Below are positions 36,961-49,119 of a stretch of 64,000 nucleotides of DNA, one piece after another. Below the pieces are notes generated by a model. The model had not been told where the DNA came from. It saw only the letters and a program-made list of their open reading frames with translations, and searched no databases. The first letter of the stretch is position 1. Every line of letters begins with the position of its first letter. Source of the DNA: Primulina eburnea (taxonomy: Eukaryota; Streptophyta; Magnoliopsida; Lamiales; Gesneriaceae); the NCBI RefSeq assembly GCF_022965805.1, contig NC_133101.1:12313069-12377068 (forward strand). The letters are read 5' to 3'. The translations under genes were made by a program, and so were the position numbers.

Positions 36961-38340
36961 GATACCTAGGAGATCATGGGATGATGTTACTAGATGTTAT
37001 TACCATGATCTGATGGGTGCAATTAGACTTGAATTCTAAAATTCTTGATCAAGGGGTTGGTGAAAAGAATGAGACTGATTAGGGTAAGCCCGAAAAAGAA
37101 TAAATGTTACTCTGAATCACATGAAGTTGTGACTCACGGCTAGCTATATCCTTGAATCATTGAGGGACATACAAGTATCGGATTTTTTGTTTCCATCAGC
37201 ATAGTCAAGTTCAAGGAGTTGAATTTGGCAACTGTAGCTTGATGGAGATCAAACATATTGCTTATAAAGGATTTTATAAGGTAATTCCATCCGATGAAAT
37301 ATGTGCAAGTTAGCTCAACAGATAATTTTGTGAGAAGAGTGGAATTGCATGTTTTGATGAAGGAGTTCAAAAAACTAGCAGCTGTCGAAATTGATTAGGG
37401 AAATTTTTATTTCGAAAATTACAATTTTCATTATATGAATAAGATTTATATCATCGGTACATCGGCGCCGCCTGTTCGTCGATCTGAGTTATAACGAGTT
37501 CACAATTATTTATTTAGTAAATTTAAAATCTACTAATTAAATAATAATGTTAGTAGTTGTGACTACTGTATGCACATGATTCTCATGGAATATTTTTTAG
37601 GCGTCTAGAATTGATTAATTAATTCATTAACAATTAAATAAGAAATTTAATAATGGATATGTCTATATGTGTACACACATATGCGTATATGTATGTATAA
37701 ATGTATTAAATACATTATCAAGATTTGACTTTGCATAATATAAAAAACATGATAATTCTAATTTATTAATGAAAATAAGAATTCTAATGGGATTTTGATT
37801 ATGAATCCTAATATGAGCGGTATTCATGATGTGATCGGGAATCAAAACTTATAAATATTTCATTGATGGTCAATTAAAATACCACAAGTTTTACACAAAG
37901 ATTTCGGCAAACAAAATTTTGTCCACCAAAACTTTTCCACGTCTCTTCCATAAAGAAATTTTCGGCCACCTTGAATTTTCACAAGAATAATTTTACGGCC
38001 ACATCACCGCAGGATCTCTGAAATTCCGGCGGTTCATTATCGACGCAAAATTGTTTAAGATATCTAGTGCGATCTAAACAAGGAATCCAGTTTTCGACCA
38101 CAGACCTGATTTGACGGTTGAAGAAGGAGGAAGATTCGTTCGTAAGGATTTACAAAAAGGACCAATTTCGCTAATTCTGGACTTGTTTCGTGTCCAACGT
38201 TAAATATGCAAATGTAAACAAATCTAAACACCCTATGAATATTTTAAATCATACCACGCCCAAAGAATATTTCAAACGTCGAAACTAATTTTTTTAAACT
38301 TATGATGCACTTTGGATGCGAGAAAATAGTACTCTAACAG
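36961..38340 (+). mobile_element. Fragment 3 of the older copia-like LTR and its downstream flank
   Basis: After the GATAC duplication the text reads 'ctaggagatcatgggatgatg' and later 'ggctagctatatccttgaatcattgaggg', which resembles the body of Angela/SIRE-type copia LTRs. AT-rich sequence follows to about 38340, including 'atatgtgtacacacatatgcg'. No primer site or polyprotein follows, so only the LTR remains. The right border is not defined. Confidence 0.4.
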
Positions 38341-39750
38341 TATATCCCAACGAGAGAGAGGTTTGTGTGATAATAAAAAAAAATTAGATATTATTAGGCC
38401 ATAAACATAATAAAAATACACTTACATATATTAAGGAAGAGATTAATCATTAATGCATTTTAAATAATTCCTAATCTCTAAATTAAATTGTATTTGGATG
38501 ATAATCAAATTTGTATTTTGTATTATAATACTTTTATCATGTTTGTGGTACGAAAACTTAAACTAGTGAGGCTCGAAAGAAATGCTAAAAAAAAGTTTCA
38601 ATATCTTACTTCTGCAGCACCTCATTAGTTGGAGAGCCTCAAAACAAATTACTATTAAAACAAAAATTGAAGTGTGATTTCACCGAAGTGATTGCACATT
38701 ATATGAATGTCACTTCATAAAGATCAGTTCCCTGAATTCATTTATGGATGTGGTTCATTTTTTTTTATGACATAATCAATATTCATCCATCCTAATTCAA
38801 ATAGAACTCTTTCTTTCCATACATTGTAATTATCTCCTTTAAGTTCAGGGATATCACAATTTATATTAGATAAATTAAAAAGTTTTAATGCAAGAAATTT
38901 GGTAAACATGATTATTACTTAAAATTTTTTGAGGAAACGTCATGTTTTACCTACGTAAATTATGTATAAAAAATCTACTGACATAAAACTTACCCATGGG
39001 CTAAAGGTTTAATTCAATTAGATTTTATACAACTTCGCTCTGATATTAACTATTAGAATTTATAATAACATATACATAACTTAATTACATGAATATTGAA
39101 TGCGAAAACATTGATCGAATAATTAACTCCAGCCATTGAATTGAAGAACGCTTTCTTGAATATTTTCTAATTGTTTGAGATATTAGTAGAAATTTGTAGA
39201 TAGACTTAGTCATTTATTATTTCAGCAATTATTAATACCGAGGTAACGTAGATATAATTATCAACTTCGGTTATAGAATTGATGAAGTAAAAAAAATCGC
39301 TTTAAACTTCATTGGGAAAAAGGGCTTCAATTACATTTTCAAGTGTCATTATTTATACTTCAAAATATTTTTTGATGAAGTAATATGTTTCAAAATAACA
39401 TTTCTAATTAATGAGTGCAAGTAACATTCTGAACCGCTTTAAAAAATTTTTCCTTCTTTCAAAAAATTGGTGAACTCATTTTCACTCTCTCTTCTTTCTC
39501 TTCAAGATCTGATCCCCATTTTCCCAACCCTAACCCCGTTGCTTCTCGCCACCGCCGGCCCCCTGGTTCGCTTGTGCCTCGCATGTGATCGATCCTTTGT
39601 TTGAAATTTATGTGCATATCATTTTTACTTTAATTATTAGTTTGGGGGGCTGGGGTAAGTTTCAGTTGGTTGGCATTTGTTAATATCTTTGTGATTTTAT
39701 TTAAAAATGGATTATCCGTAGTAATGGAAAATGTTGATATCATAGTTATG
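38341..39750. other. AT-rich spacer, no supported gene
   Basis: No long reading frame. A GC-richer patch at about 39490-39590 ('cccaaccctaaccccgttgc', then 'caccgccggccccctgg') looks like the 5' UTR or first exon of some gene, but no frame or splice pattern supports it. Confidence 0.4.
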
Positions 39751-39754
39751 AGTA

Positions 39755-39925
39755 AGTTTTTTGTGAGATATTTCACGGATTTTTATTCATAATGTGGATC
39801 AATATTGTCTATATTTACAATAAAAAGTAATATTTATGAAATAAAAAGTAATATTTTTTATGATGACAAAAATAAAATACTCGTCTCACAAAATTGATCT
39901 ATGAGATCGTCTTACAAGAATTTTA
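39755..39925. mobile_element. Possible degraded MITE
   Basis: The left side has GTGAGATATTTCACGGAT and the right side ATCTATGAGATCGTCTTAC. Read on the opposite strand, the right side resembles the left. The core is AT-rich with repeated 'aaaaagtaatattt'. This resembles a common asterid MITE with ends like GTGAGACGGTCTCAC, but the ends are mutated and no duplication was confirmed. Confidence 0.45.
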
Positions 39926-40247
39926 TTGGATAATTATTGGATTATTTTGGGTTAATATATTGGAACTTACTGTTTGACATACATCTAAAATGTGATTTGA
40001 TTTTAAATTTTGTTTTAACTTTGACTTACGTTCACACTAACTGAAATTCCTTAGCTTTCAGGTTGATGACATGGAATATCTAAGCTTTTGTTTTCAAATA
40101 TTTATTTGGAAATAATGCACCTGTCATGGACCGTGACAACAGGCTCACCCTATATGTTGGGTAGTAATCAACACGAATTTTATAGTGATTTTAAGGAAAT
40201 ATTTTGTTATATTTGTTTTATCTGACATTTTTGTGATAAATTTGTCC
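39926..40247. other. Spacer before the copia element, no supported feature
   Basis: AT-rich, without a reading frame or recognisable repeat. Confidence 0.4.
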
Positions 40248-40701
40248 TGTTGTTATTGTTTTTAGATTTGATTAAAGTTGAAAAAAGCTTGGAAATGAAA
40301 AAAAAAGGTCAAACTAGATGATGTAGTCGACAATTAATGGGGTGGATGGTGGTTGATGGATGGCGGTTTGTGGCTATCATAAAACAGTCACAATACGCAT
40401 TGAGGGAGCTCCTTCCCGCATTCCAATCATCTCATTCTTGAGTTCTCTCAACTCAAAACATTATTATTTAATTTCTTAGTTCTATAATATTTGTGAGGTG
40501 TTTTGTTCTCTTTATTAAGAGAGTGAGTTTTCTCTTTGGAGACACAGTGGGTAATTGTAAACCATAAAATATTATAGTGTAATTTTTTTCATCTTGGTAG
40601 TATTTACTTAATAATTTTTAGGGGTTTTCTTCTTAAATCTTGGTATCTAATTTTATTCTTTATTTTCATATTGATATCTTCCGTCGCATCTGGGACTAAC
40701 A
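40248..40701 (+). repeat. Copia A 5' LTR
   Basis: This matches 47876-48250. The shared block is certain from about 40265; the first 17 bases align loosely, so the TG start at 40248 is inferred. It ends TAACA just before the primer site. Confidence 0.8.
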
Positions 40702-41000
40702 AGTGGTATCAACACTCTAAATATTATATTTGCCTGACTCACCTTTCTGGGGCATAAAATAGAGTTAAAAGAAAGTGTGAAGCTTCTACTTTAAAGTCTA
40801 TCAGATTCATTTGATCAACTTATCATCAATTTAACAAAAAATATCCTCATAGACTTTTTAAACATCAACAATGTCTTAACTACGCTTCTCAGAGAAGAAA
40901 GTAGACGTAAGAATAAAGAAGATAAGTTAGTAACTTCAAAGTAGCCAGAAGCTTTACCGATAGAGGGAGATTTATAGACCGTGACTTCAGTGGGAGCCAA

Positions 41001-42712
41001 ATGCGAGGTAGATCAAAGTCAATAAATAAGAAGAAAAATATTTACTGCTTTAAATGTGGCGGTAAAGGGCACTTCAAGAAAGAGTGTATGAGTATTGAGA
41101 AGGGTTCTCAAGGAAATGTAGGAAGAACTTCAGGCGGTGGTAAAATATTATTCAGTGAAGCAGCAACAGTTGCAGAACGCAGACAAAAATTTTGTAACAC
41201 ATAGATTATGGATTCAGGAGTGACGTGGCGCATGAAGTCTCGGAGAGAATTATTAGATCAGTATGAATCAGTCTTTGAACCAGTCTTAGAAGAATCTGTA
41301 TTAATTAGAAATGATCGTGCCTTTGAATTCGCTGGGGTCGGTACTATCAAAATAAAAATATTTGATGTCACCATTCGCATTATAAAAGAGGTACAATATG
41401 TGAAGGGGATGACAAAAAATCTTTTTTCCATGGGGCAATTGGATGATATCATATGCAAAACCCGTATCGAAAATTGGATCCTGAAAATTGTGAAGGGCGC
41501 TCTTGTGGTTATGAAGGTGGAAAAAATTGCTGCAAATCTGTATGTGCTTTTGGGAGAAATATACAAAGAGGCGGAACTAGATATTGCATCGATTGGTTTA
41601 AGAGAAGAATTAACAGTGTTATGGCATAAAAAGCTCAGGCATATGTCTGAATGAGGGTTGAAATATTTTTCAGAATGGAAGCTGCTGTCGGGGCTTACAA
41701 AATTGTCTTTACCCTTTTTTGTGCATTGTGTTACCAGTAAACAACACAGATTAAATTTTGGCACTTCCATTGCCAACAACAAAAGCATATTGGAGCTGAT
41801 TCATTCGGATGTTTTGGAAAGCACCGGTTGTATCCCTAGGAGGAGCGAGATACTTTGTCTCGTTCATGATGATTTCTCTAGGAGATGTAGGGTGTATCCA
41901 ATAAAAAAATCAGATGTTTTCCAGATCTTTAAAGATTTAAATGTGTTGGTTGAACTTGATTCTGAAAATAAAATCAAGTTTTTGAGGACTGACAATATAG
42001 AAGAATATACAAATGACGAATTTGATACATTTTGTCAACATGGGGCATCAAAAGATAGTTCACGAAGGCTTACATACCTCAACAAAATGGAGTAGTGCAG
42101 CAGATGAACAGAACCTTGTTGGATAGTTAAAGATCCATTTTGAGGACTGCGGGTCTAGCCAAGTCATTTTGGATGGAAGCAGTCAAGACTACTTGTTATA
42201 TTATCAATCGTTATTATTTAGTGGCGATTGATCTGAAGATTCCGATAAAGATGTGGACTGGGAAGACGACTGATTATTCTCATTTGCATATATTTGGAAG
42301 TCCTGTGTATGTTCTGTATAATGAGCAAGAAAGATCAAAATTGGATTCGAAATCCAAAAAATGTATCATCTTGGGTTATGCTGATGGAGTAAAAGGGTTT
42401 TCTTGTGTGATCCTACTGTCCACAAGCTTGTCATCAGCAGAAATGTTATCGTTGGGGAATATAAAGTAAAGGGAGTCAAAAGCATACTGAATTCATAAAA
42501 TACTATAATTCATGTGAAAAATAAGACAGATAAAGATCAAATTTATTGTGAAGCAGTACAGAGCACGAGGAACAAGAGCATGTTGAGTCTGAGATTTCCG
42601 AAGTGAGGCAGTCAACTCGAGAGAGAAGACCACCAGGTTGGCTTTGAGATTATGTCGCTGAAAGAAATATTGAATATTATATATTGACAGAGGATGGTGA
42701 TCCATCGAGTTT
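41001..42712 (+). pseudogene. Copia A gag-protease-integrase remnant, Tnt1-94-like
   Basis: Pieces in order are a CCHC zinc knuckle (CFKCGGKGHFKKEC, about 41040), a protease starting at the DSG at about 41211, the GAG-preintegrase motif (LWHKKLRHMSE, about 41620), then integrase core pieces (IHSDV, HDDFSRRC, LRTDN) and its C-terminal part (ERSKLDSKSKKCIILGY, about 42330). Stops and shifts occur at 41202, 41652, 42093-42130 and after 42400. The order and wording match the Tnt1-94 type (Tork lineage). Upstream gag (40720-41000) is no longer readable, and the sequence is cut at 42720 by copia B. Confidence 0.85.
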
Positions 42713-42720
42713 CCATGAGG

Positions 42721-42895
42721 TTTCGATTTGTAATAAATTTGAATGAAACGAATTTTTCATAACCGTAATGCGGGAAAAATTACAAAGCTTAAGCTCCTAA
42801 CTGGTATTTATACTAAGCAAAGTTAAGCAAGTAAAATAGGAGGGAAACAGAAACGTGTTTACAAAAGCGTGTATTACAAAAGCCCAATTCTAATA
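42721..42895 (-). repeat. Copia B 3' LTR
   Basis: This is almost identical to 47138-47313. It abuts the purine tract CTTGAGGGGGAG on the minus strand. Confidence 0.92.
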
Positions 42896-42902
42896 CTCCC
42901 CC

Positions 42903-45900
42903 TCAAGATGGAGAATATATATTTTGAATTCCCATCTTGACTAACAGTTCTCGAAGTCTTCCTGGAAGGAGGGATTTGGTGAAAATGTCAGCCAATTGCA
43001 AATGAGAAGCAATGTAGAAAACCTTGATAATACCGGCTTGTATTCTTTCACGTAGAACATGACAATCGATCTCGATGTGCTTTGTTCGTTCGTGAAAGAC
43101 TGGATTTGAAGCAATGTGTATAGCCGATTGACTATCACTGAATAAAGCCACTGGACCAACAATATGGACATGCAAATCTTTCAACAAACATAGCATCCAG
43201 ACCACTTCACAAGTACCATTAGCCATGGACCTATACTCTGCTTCAGCTGAAGATTTAGACACTGTATGTTGTTTCTTTGATTTTCAGGATATGATGGAAT
43301 CTCCAAGAAGCACACAAAATCAAGAAATTGATCTGCGAGTGTCCGGGAAAGCTGCCCAATCAGAGTCTGTGAATAAACTCAACTTAAGAGTGGATGATGA
43401 ACTATAGAACAATCCTTGACCAGCTGTTCCTTTGATATACTTGAGCACCGAATAAACTGCTTGTAGATGTTTATCTCGTGGAACGGACACAAATTGGCTA
43501 AGCTTGTTAACAGAATAGGCCAAATCAGACCGAGTGATTGTAAGATATAAGAGTTTTCCTACCAACTTGCGCTATAAAGATGAATCAGGAAGTAATTCAC
43601 CATCATCATGTGTAAGTTTGAGATTAACATCCATAGGTGTTGTTCGTGGTTTGCACCCAAGAAGGCCGGTGTCAGTGAGCAGCTGCAAAGCATAGTGACA
43701 TTGACATATGTAAATTCCACGCTTTGATCTCGCAACTTCAATTCCAAGGAAGTATTTTAGATCACCTAAGTCTTTCAACTTGAACTGGTCATTAAGAAGT
43801 ATCTTTAAGGCCCTAGCTTCTGCCTCATCATTGGTGGCTATAACTACATCATCAACGTATACCAACAATGCTATGAATGCATCTTTATGAGTTCGGGTGA
43901 ACAAAGAGTGATCATCATGTGATTTGACAAAACCAATACGAAGCAAAGTTGAGGAGAACTTGGTATACCATTGTCGCGATGCTTGTTTGAGGCCGTATAA
44001 GGACTTATGTAAATTGCATTCAACATGAGAAGGTAAGGACTCCCCCTTGATCTGATAACCCGGAGGTAAGGACATATATACCTCTTCAGAAAGATCACCA
44101 TGCAAGAAGGCATTGATCACATCCAATTGCATGAGGTGCCAGCCATGTACAGCAGCTAAAGCAAACAAACTTCGAACGGTGACAAGCTTGGCAACAGGAG
44201 AAAATGTCTCAAAGTAGTCAATCCCTTCTTGTTGAGTATAGCCTTTGGCCACCAAGCGAGATTTATAACGTTCTAAAGTCCCATCAGCCAAGAAGTTTGC
44301 TTTATATACCCACTTACAACCCACAACACTCTTCCCAGGTGGCAAAGAAACAATGGTCCAAGTCCCATTGCGTTCCAAGGCTTGCAGTTCATCCAACATG
44401 GCTTGACGCCACTCCAGAGAAACAACAGCTTGAGAGTATGATTGAGGCTCAATGATAGTAGATATATTGTTGACAAATGCTCTATAAGAAGAAGATAATC
44501 TGTGGTCATGAAACACATTCTTCAATGGGTAGGCAGTAGAAGAAGGAATTGGAGAATTGATAGTGAAGCAATGATAATCTCGCAGGTTAGATGGTTGAAG
44601 TGAATGTCTACCAGAACGAGTGGATGGAAGATGTTCACCATGGGCAGAGGAGGGGATTGGTTCAAGCTGAGTTGGCAAGACATTATCACAAAAGAAGTCA
44701 TTATTGGGCAGGCTTTGACTCTCAAAGGAAAAGACACTCTCATGGAAAATGACATAACGAGATATGTATGTCTCATTTGTTTCTAGATTGAGGAGTTTAT
44801 ATACTTTATAGCTAGAAGGATAACCAAGAAAAACTGATTTTATGGCCCGAGGAGAAAATTTGGTGCGTTGGCTCGACAGTGTGGAGCCATAACACAAACA
44901 ACCAAAGGATTTGAGATGTGTGTAATTTGAGAGTTTATGATACAACAACTCAAATGGAGATTTGTCACTCAAACGTGGAGAAGGAGTTTTGTTTATTAGA
45001 TAAGTTGCAGTATTGATGCAATCGGTCCAATAGGATAAAGATTGAAACATCAAGGCGCATGCAACATTCAGAAGGTGTTGGTGATTGCGTTCCACAACAG
45101 AATTTTTTTTGGGGACGTTCCACACAAGATTTATAGGAAATTATACCTTCTAATCTGAAGAACTCAGCAAAATTGAATTCATGGGCATTGTCTGATCTGA
45201 CTGCCTTGATTTTGGTTCCAAATTGAGTGGAAACCAGCTTGCAAAAATCAGGAAAAATGGTTAGCACATCAGATTTTCTTTTCAGTAAATGAATCCAGGT
45301 AAATAGTGAATGATCATCAACAATAGTGAGGAAATACTTATATCCTTCGACACTTAATGGATAGAAGGGACCCCATGTATCAATGTGAACTAAATCAAAG
45401 GAAGCATCATGTATGGAATTACTTGAAAAGAATGGCAGTCTCTTTTGCTTGGACATATGACAAATGGAACAATCAAACAACTCATCATGTTTTATTGAAT
45501 CAATACTTGAAATCTTTCCAATTACAGAGAGTCTAGTAGATAATGCCATAGTTTGTATTGAGTGAAGGAGACATTACAGACAGTTGGAGATAGACTTGAT
45601 GGATCTAGAACATATAGGTTTCCAACTCGTTTACCTGTCCCAATCATCCTGCCCTTGGTAAGAACCTGAATGTGTCAAGAATCAGAAGAAAAAGACACAG
45701 AACAATGCATGTTTTTGGTTAATGCACTGATAGAGATAAGATTAAAATGGAAAGCAGGAACACACAACACATCCTCAAGTATGAAGTCAGGGGACAAATG
45801 AACTGATCCTATATGTGTTGCTGGTGTATTGGAACTGTCTAGAAGAGTGACTTTAGAGGAAACAGGTGTCGATGTGTGATACATGGATAATGAGCAACAA

Positions 45901-47102
45901 ATGTGGTGAGAAGCACCAGTGTCTAACACCCAATGTGTATGAATGTTAGAGAGGTGATTGAGGCATGAATGAAATGTACCACTGAAACAAGAAACTGAAG
46001 CCTCACAATTCTCATGCTGCTGTGAATCTGAAGAAGAGCCACAGCCAATTTGAAGTTGAGAACTTAAGAATGCAATGAGCTGTTTACAATGTTCTGGACT
46101 CAATGCATCTCCAGCATGGTTCACAACCTTCTCAGGAAGACATGTTGCACCTCGAACTTGATTAACATGCATCTTAGTGTCAATCTGCTTAGTTTTGTGC
46201 CTCGGATGTTCCGGCAGATATCCATGTATCTTATAGCATTTATCCACAGTGTGACCTGGAATATGACAGTGAGAACACATAGGCCTATTATCACTTTTGT
46301 TACCTCGTTCGTCATTACCACCGAAAGTGCCTTTCACAAAAGCAATGTGAGGTGAATGAAAAGGCGTGGAGGTTTTATTCATGGGTGAACTGAACACATC
46401 AGTGTGAATGGAGCGTTGTCTCTCCTCTTGCATGACTAATGAGAAAATTTTCGAGATGATAGGCAATGGATCCATCATAAGAATTTGAGCTCGATTTTGA
46501 GCATAAGACTCATTCAACCCCATTAGGAATTGCATACTGTACTCCTGGTTGTGGTAGTTGATCCAATCCTTTGTAGCGCCACACTTACACACTGAAACTG
46601 GTTGAAATTCTTTCAGCTCATCCCAAAGTGTTCTCATGCGCGTGTAGTATGTACTAACATCCATAGAGCCTTGCCGCAATCCATTTAGCAATTTCTTTAT
46701 TTGAAAGATGCGAGGATCATTACTCTGTTGAAAGCGATCTCGCAGATCGATCCAGGTCACATGCGCCATCGGGAAATACAGCAGAATATCAGCAATTTCA
46801 CGATTAACAGAGTTCAAAATCCATGATATTACCATACTATTGCATCTCAACCAAGATCCGTACATAAGATCATCAGTAGGAGGTCGCGAGAAGCTACCTT
46901 CGACAAATCCAAGTTTATTTTTGTCTATCAAAGCCATTGACATAGCACGATTCCAGGTATTATAATTCGTACCTGTGAGAGCATGGGACACCAGATTCAA
47001 TCCTGGATGATCACCATTGTGCAAATAGAACGGGCTGCTTGAATCTTCCACCGACACTCGAGCAGCAGCTTGATTATTCGAAGCTTGACCACCTTTGCCC
47101 AT
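42903..47102 (-). pseudogene. Copia B gag-pol polyprotein, interrupted
   Basis: Gag starts at 47102 (MGKGGQASNN) with a UBN2/Retrotran_gag_3-type domain and the CCHC-like knuckle CSHCHIPGHTVDKC. The protease follows with VLDTGASHHICC (about 45930). The integrase is at about 45549-44960 with WGPF, IVDDHS and VRSDNAHEF. The RT is in 45125-43572, with catalytic YVDDVV intact (about 43850) and GCKWVYK, RLVAKGYTQ and DVINAFLHG upstream. RNase H is at 43262-42903 ([14 protein letters not shown], then ADIFTKSL). Breaks are a TGA at 45677-45675, a frameshift in the poly-A/T run near 45100, a TAG at 43574-43572, and a further shift near 43320-43262. It is otherwise close to full length. Confidence 0.93.
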
Positions 47103-47125
47103 GGAAGAATTTGGTGCAGATTATT

Positions 47126-47137
47126 GCTCTGATACCA
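47126..47137 (-). promoter_or_regulatory. Copia B primer-binding site (initiator tRNA-Met)
   Basis: The minus strand reads TGGTATCAGAGC, the standard tRNA-Met primer site of plant copia and gypsy elements. Confidence 0.92.
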
Positions 47138-47313
47138 TTTCAGATTTGTAATGAATTTGAATGAAACGAATTTTTCATAACCGTAATGCGGGAAAAATTA
47201 CAAAGCTTAAGCTCCTAACTGGTATTTTATACTAAGCAAAGTTAAGCAAGTAAAATAGGAGGGAAACAGAAACGTGTTTACAAAAGCGTGTATTACAAAA
47301 GCCCAATTCTAAT
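47138..47313 (-). repeat. Copia B 5' LTR
   Basis: This is almost identical to 42721-42895. The primer-binding site lies directly next to it at 47126-47137. Confidence 0.92.
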
Positions 47314-47319
47314 ATGAGG

Positions 47320-47875
47320 CTACTCAAAGCTTGGCTGCATCTTTGTGGCCTTCACACAACCTATTAATGAATATATAATTCAGTCTTCGGAAAATTAATC
47401 GACAAAATATACCATCCGAGCAGATCCTATATACGGTTTCTAGCTTATACATATCATCAACCACAATGCATCTGCTCCTATGTATGTCGATACCATACTG
47501 AACCTCGCCATCTGATGACCCTCGTGGAGTCGATAAATGAGTCAAAGTCTAGCACTAGTACGTAGATCATCTATGTTGTCTCGGATCAAAATACTAATGA
47601 TATAAAACCTTAACTGCAGACTAATCTACTCGATAAATAATAACCAATTGGAAAGTCGGATGGAAGGTTGTCCAGTGACTCATCATATGATCACACATCT
47701 GTATGATTGAATATCTCTATGCACATACCAATGAAACGTGACCTATAACATCACATATATGTCTCGAAATAGAGTGACCAATGTGTACCTTATTTTTTAA
47801 TCAAAATTGGATAATGGTTTTTTTTTTTCCGACGAAATTAAGGTGTAAGACTTGTCATACAAAAGTACAAAACAA
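47320..47875 (-). mobile_element. Copia-like LTR fragment inside copia A
   Basis: After a few remaining pol codons, this stretch contains, on the minus strand, 'gggtcatcagatggcgaggttc' and related text similar to 18350-18420. It looks like part of an LTR of the older copia family and occupies the place where the RT/RNase H of copia A should be. The 73-codon minus frame at 47324-47545 is not a recognised protein. Confidence 0.45.
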
Positions 47876-48250
47876 ATGTTTTTTTTTGTTTGATTAAAGT
47901 TGAAAAAAGCTTGGAAATGGAAAAAAAAGGTCAAACTAGATGATGTAGTCGACAATTAATGGGGTGGATGGTGGTTGATGGATGGCGGTTTGTGGCTTTC
48001 ATAAAACAGTCACAATACGCATTGAGGGAGCTCCTTCCCGCATTCCAATAATCTCATTCTTGAGTTCTTCTCTCAACTCAAAACATTATTATTTAATTTC
48101 TTAGTTCTATAATATTTGTGAGGTGTTTTGTTCTCTTTATTAAGAGAGTGGGTTTTCTCTTTGGAGACACAGTGGGTAATTGTAAACCATAAAATATTAT
48201 AGTGTAATTTTTTTCATCTTGGTAGTTTTTACTTAATAATTTTTAGGAAC
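47876..48250 (+). repeat. Copia A 3' LTR, truncated
   Basis: A near-identical copy of the first 375 bp of 40248-40701. The last roughly 80 bp are missing where the minus-strand T2-like LTR starts at 48251. Confidence 0.85.
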
Positions 48251-49119
48251 TGTGAAGACCCATGAAAATCCTTGCTTGAAAATTTGCGAAAAATTAAAAA
48301 TTTTCTTTTTTTTTTAATAATTAAAATGCCTCAATCATAAATAAACCGATAAACAAAGTTTGATATTCAAAATGACAGCGGAAGAAAATATTTGTTTGCA
48401 AAAATTAACATTTTAAGAATATTCAACAACTGATAAAAATGTTTGCTAAAAATGGTAAGTGCTGCAAATGAGGTCCTCGGGTGCCACTACTGCCGACCCA
48501 AGCTGGCTCACTGGTCCCCGCCCTCGGCCCCATGCTCATCAGTACCTACAACAATCAAGTCTAGTGAGCCTAAAGACTCAGCATGCATATATCGTAAATA
48601 ACGAGTAAATAATATAGTAAAAATTTGCATGAGATGAAATATCATGTCATGAGCAATTATAATACGTGCATAACTGAACTGAAAAATCATAGTAAAAATG
48701 TTTGCTCCATGGAGCCCTGTACTGAAATAGCTTGTAATAATTTTCTGGTAAGATTATGGTCTATGCAAGTGGTCCCTGAACTGAACTGAACTGAACTGAG
48801 CTGACCGATATTGGGGACCGAACCGATACTGGTGATCGGATTTACGTCTGATCAGACTACTGCCACAGTACTGGGTGAAACAACTGAACTAACCGATAAC
48901 TGGTGACCGGACCGATACTGGGGACCGGATTTAATACTGATAGTAAATTGACCACAAGCAATATCGCATAAATCTCAAAATGAATATTTTTGCACGTGAT
49001 AGAATTAAATAACATCATTAAATATGAACAATTTCGATCTTCTTGCATTAAAATCATTTTAATTAAATTACTATAAATTATGCATGGCTTATACGCAGTC
49101 CAATTTACGGGACGTTACA
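48251..49119 (-). mobile_element. Short T2-like gypsy LTR at the junction with the right TFIIIC copy
   Basis: On the minus strand it starts TGTAACGTCCCG (49119) and ends GGTCTTCACA (48251). Its first roughly 100 bp ('cgtataagccatgcataat') and last roughly 750 bp match the T2 LTR at 60305-63293. It is only 869 bp because the roughly 2.1-kb middle (about 60400-62520) is missing. Flanks are GGAAC on the left and TGTTT on the right, so there is no target duplication. The left neighbour is truncated copia A and the right neighbour is exon 4 of the TFIIIC-like gene. Confidence 0.85.

Larger units (their letters stand above)
42721..47313 (-). mobile_element. Ty1/copia element nested in copia A (copia B)
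   Basis: This is a 4.6-kb element in minus orientation with short LTRs (42721-42895 and 47138-47313) and a flanking duplication ATGAGG (42715-42720 and 47314-47319). The tRNA-Met primer site at 47126-47137 (TGGTATCAGAGC on the minus strand) adjoins the 5' LTR, and the purine tract at 42896-42906 adjoins the 3' LTR. The LTRs differ by about one substitution and two single-base indels in 175 bp, so it is young. LTR ends are TATTAG...GAAA rather than the usual TG...CA. One long gag-pol frame is present, broken at several sites. Confidence 0.92.
40248..48250 (+). mobile_element. Tnt1-like Ty1/copia element, disrupted (copia A)
   Basis: The 5' LTR is about 40248-40701, followed by a primer-site-like TGGTATCAAC at 40704. 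The matching 3' LTR is 47876-48250, nearly identical from 'gattaaagttgaaaaaagc' to 'taataatttttagg', then cut by the T2-like LTR at 48251. The interior holds gag-knuckle, protease and integrase remnants (41001-42712). After the nested copia B element only a few codons of pol continue (47319-47385). The RT and RNase H domains are absent and are replaced by copia LTR-like sequence. It is a deletion-bearing, inactive element. Confidence 0.82.

Noticed and set aside
39490..39600. First exon of an unknown host gene
   Set aside because: GC-richer patch only; no ATG-led frame, splice site or downstream exon could be supported.
41258..41788. 176-codon minus-strand frame in copia A
   Set aside because: Antisense to the readable copia protease/GAG-preintegrase sequence.
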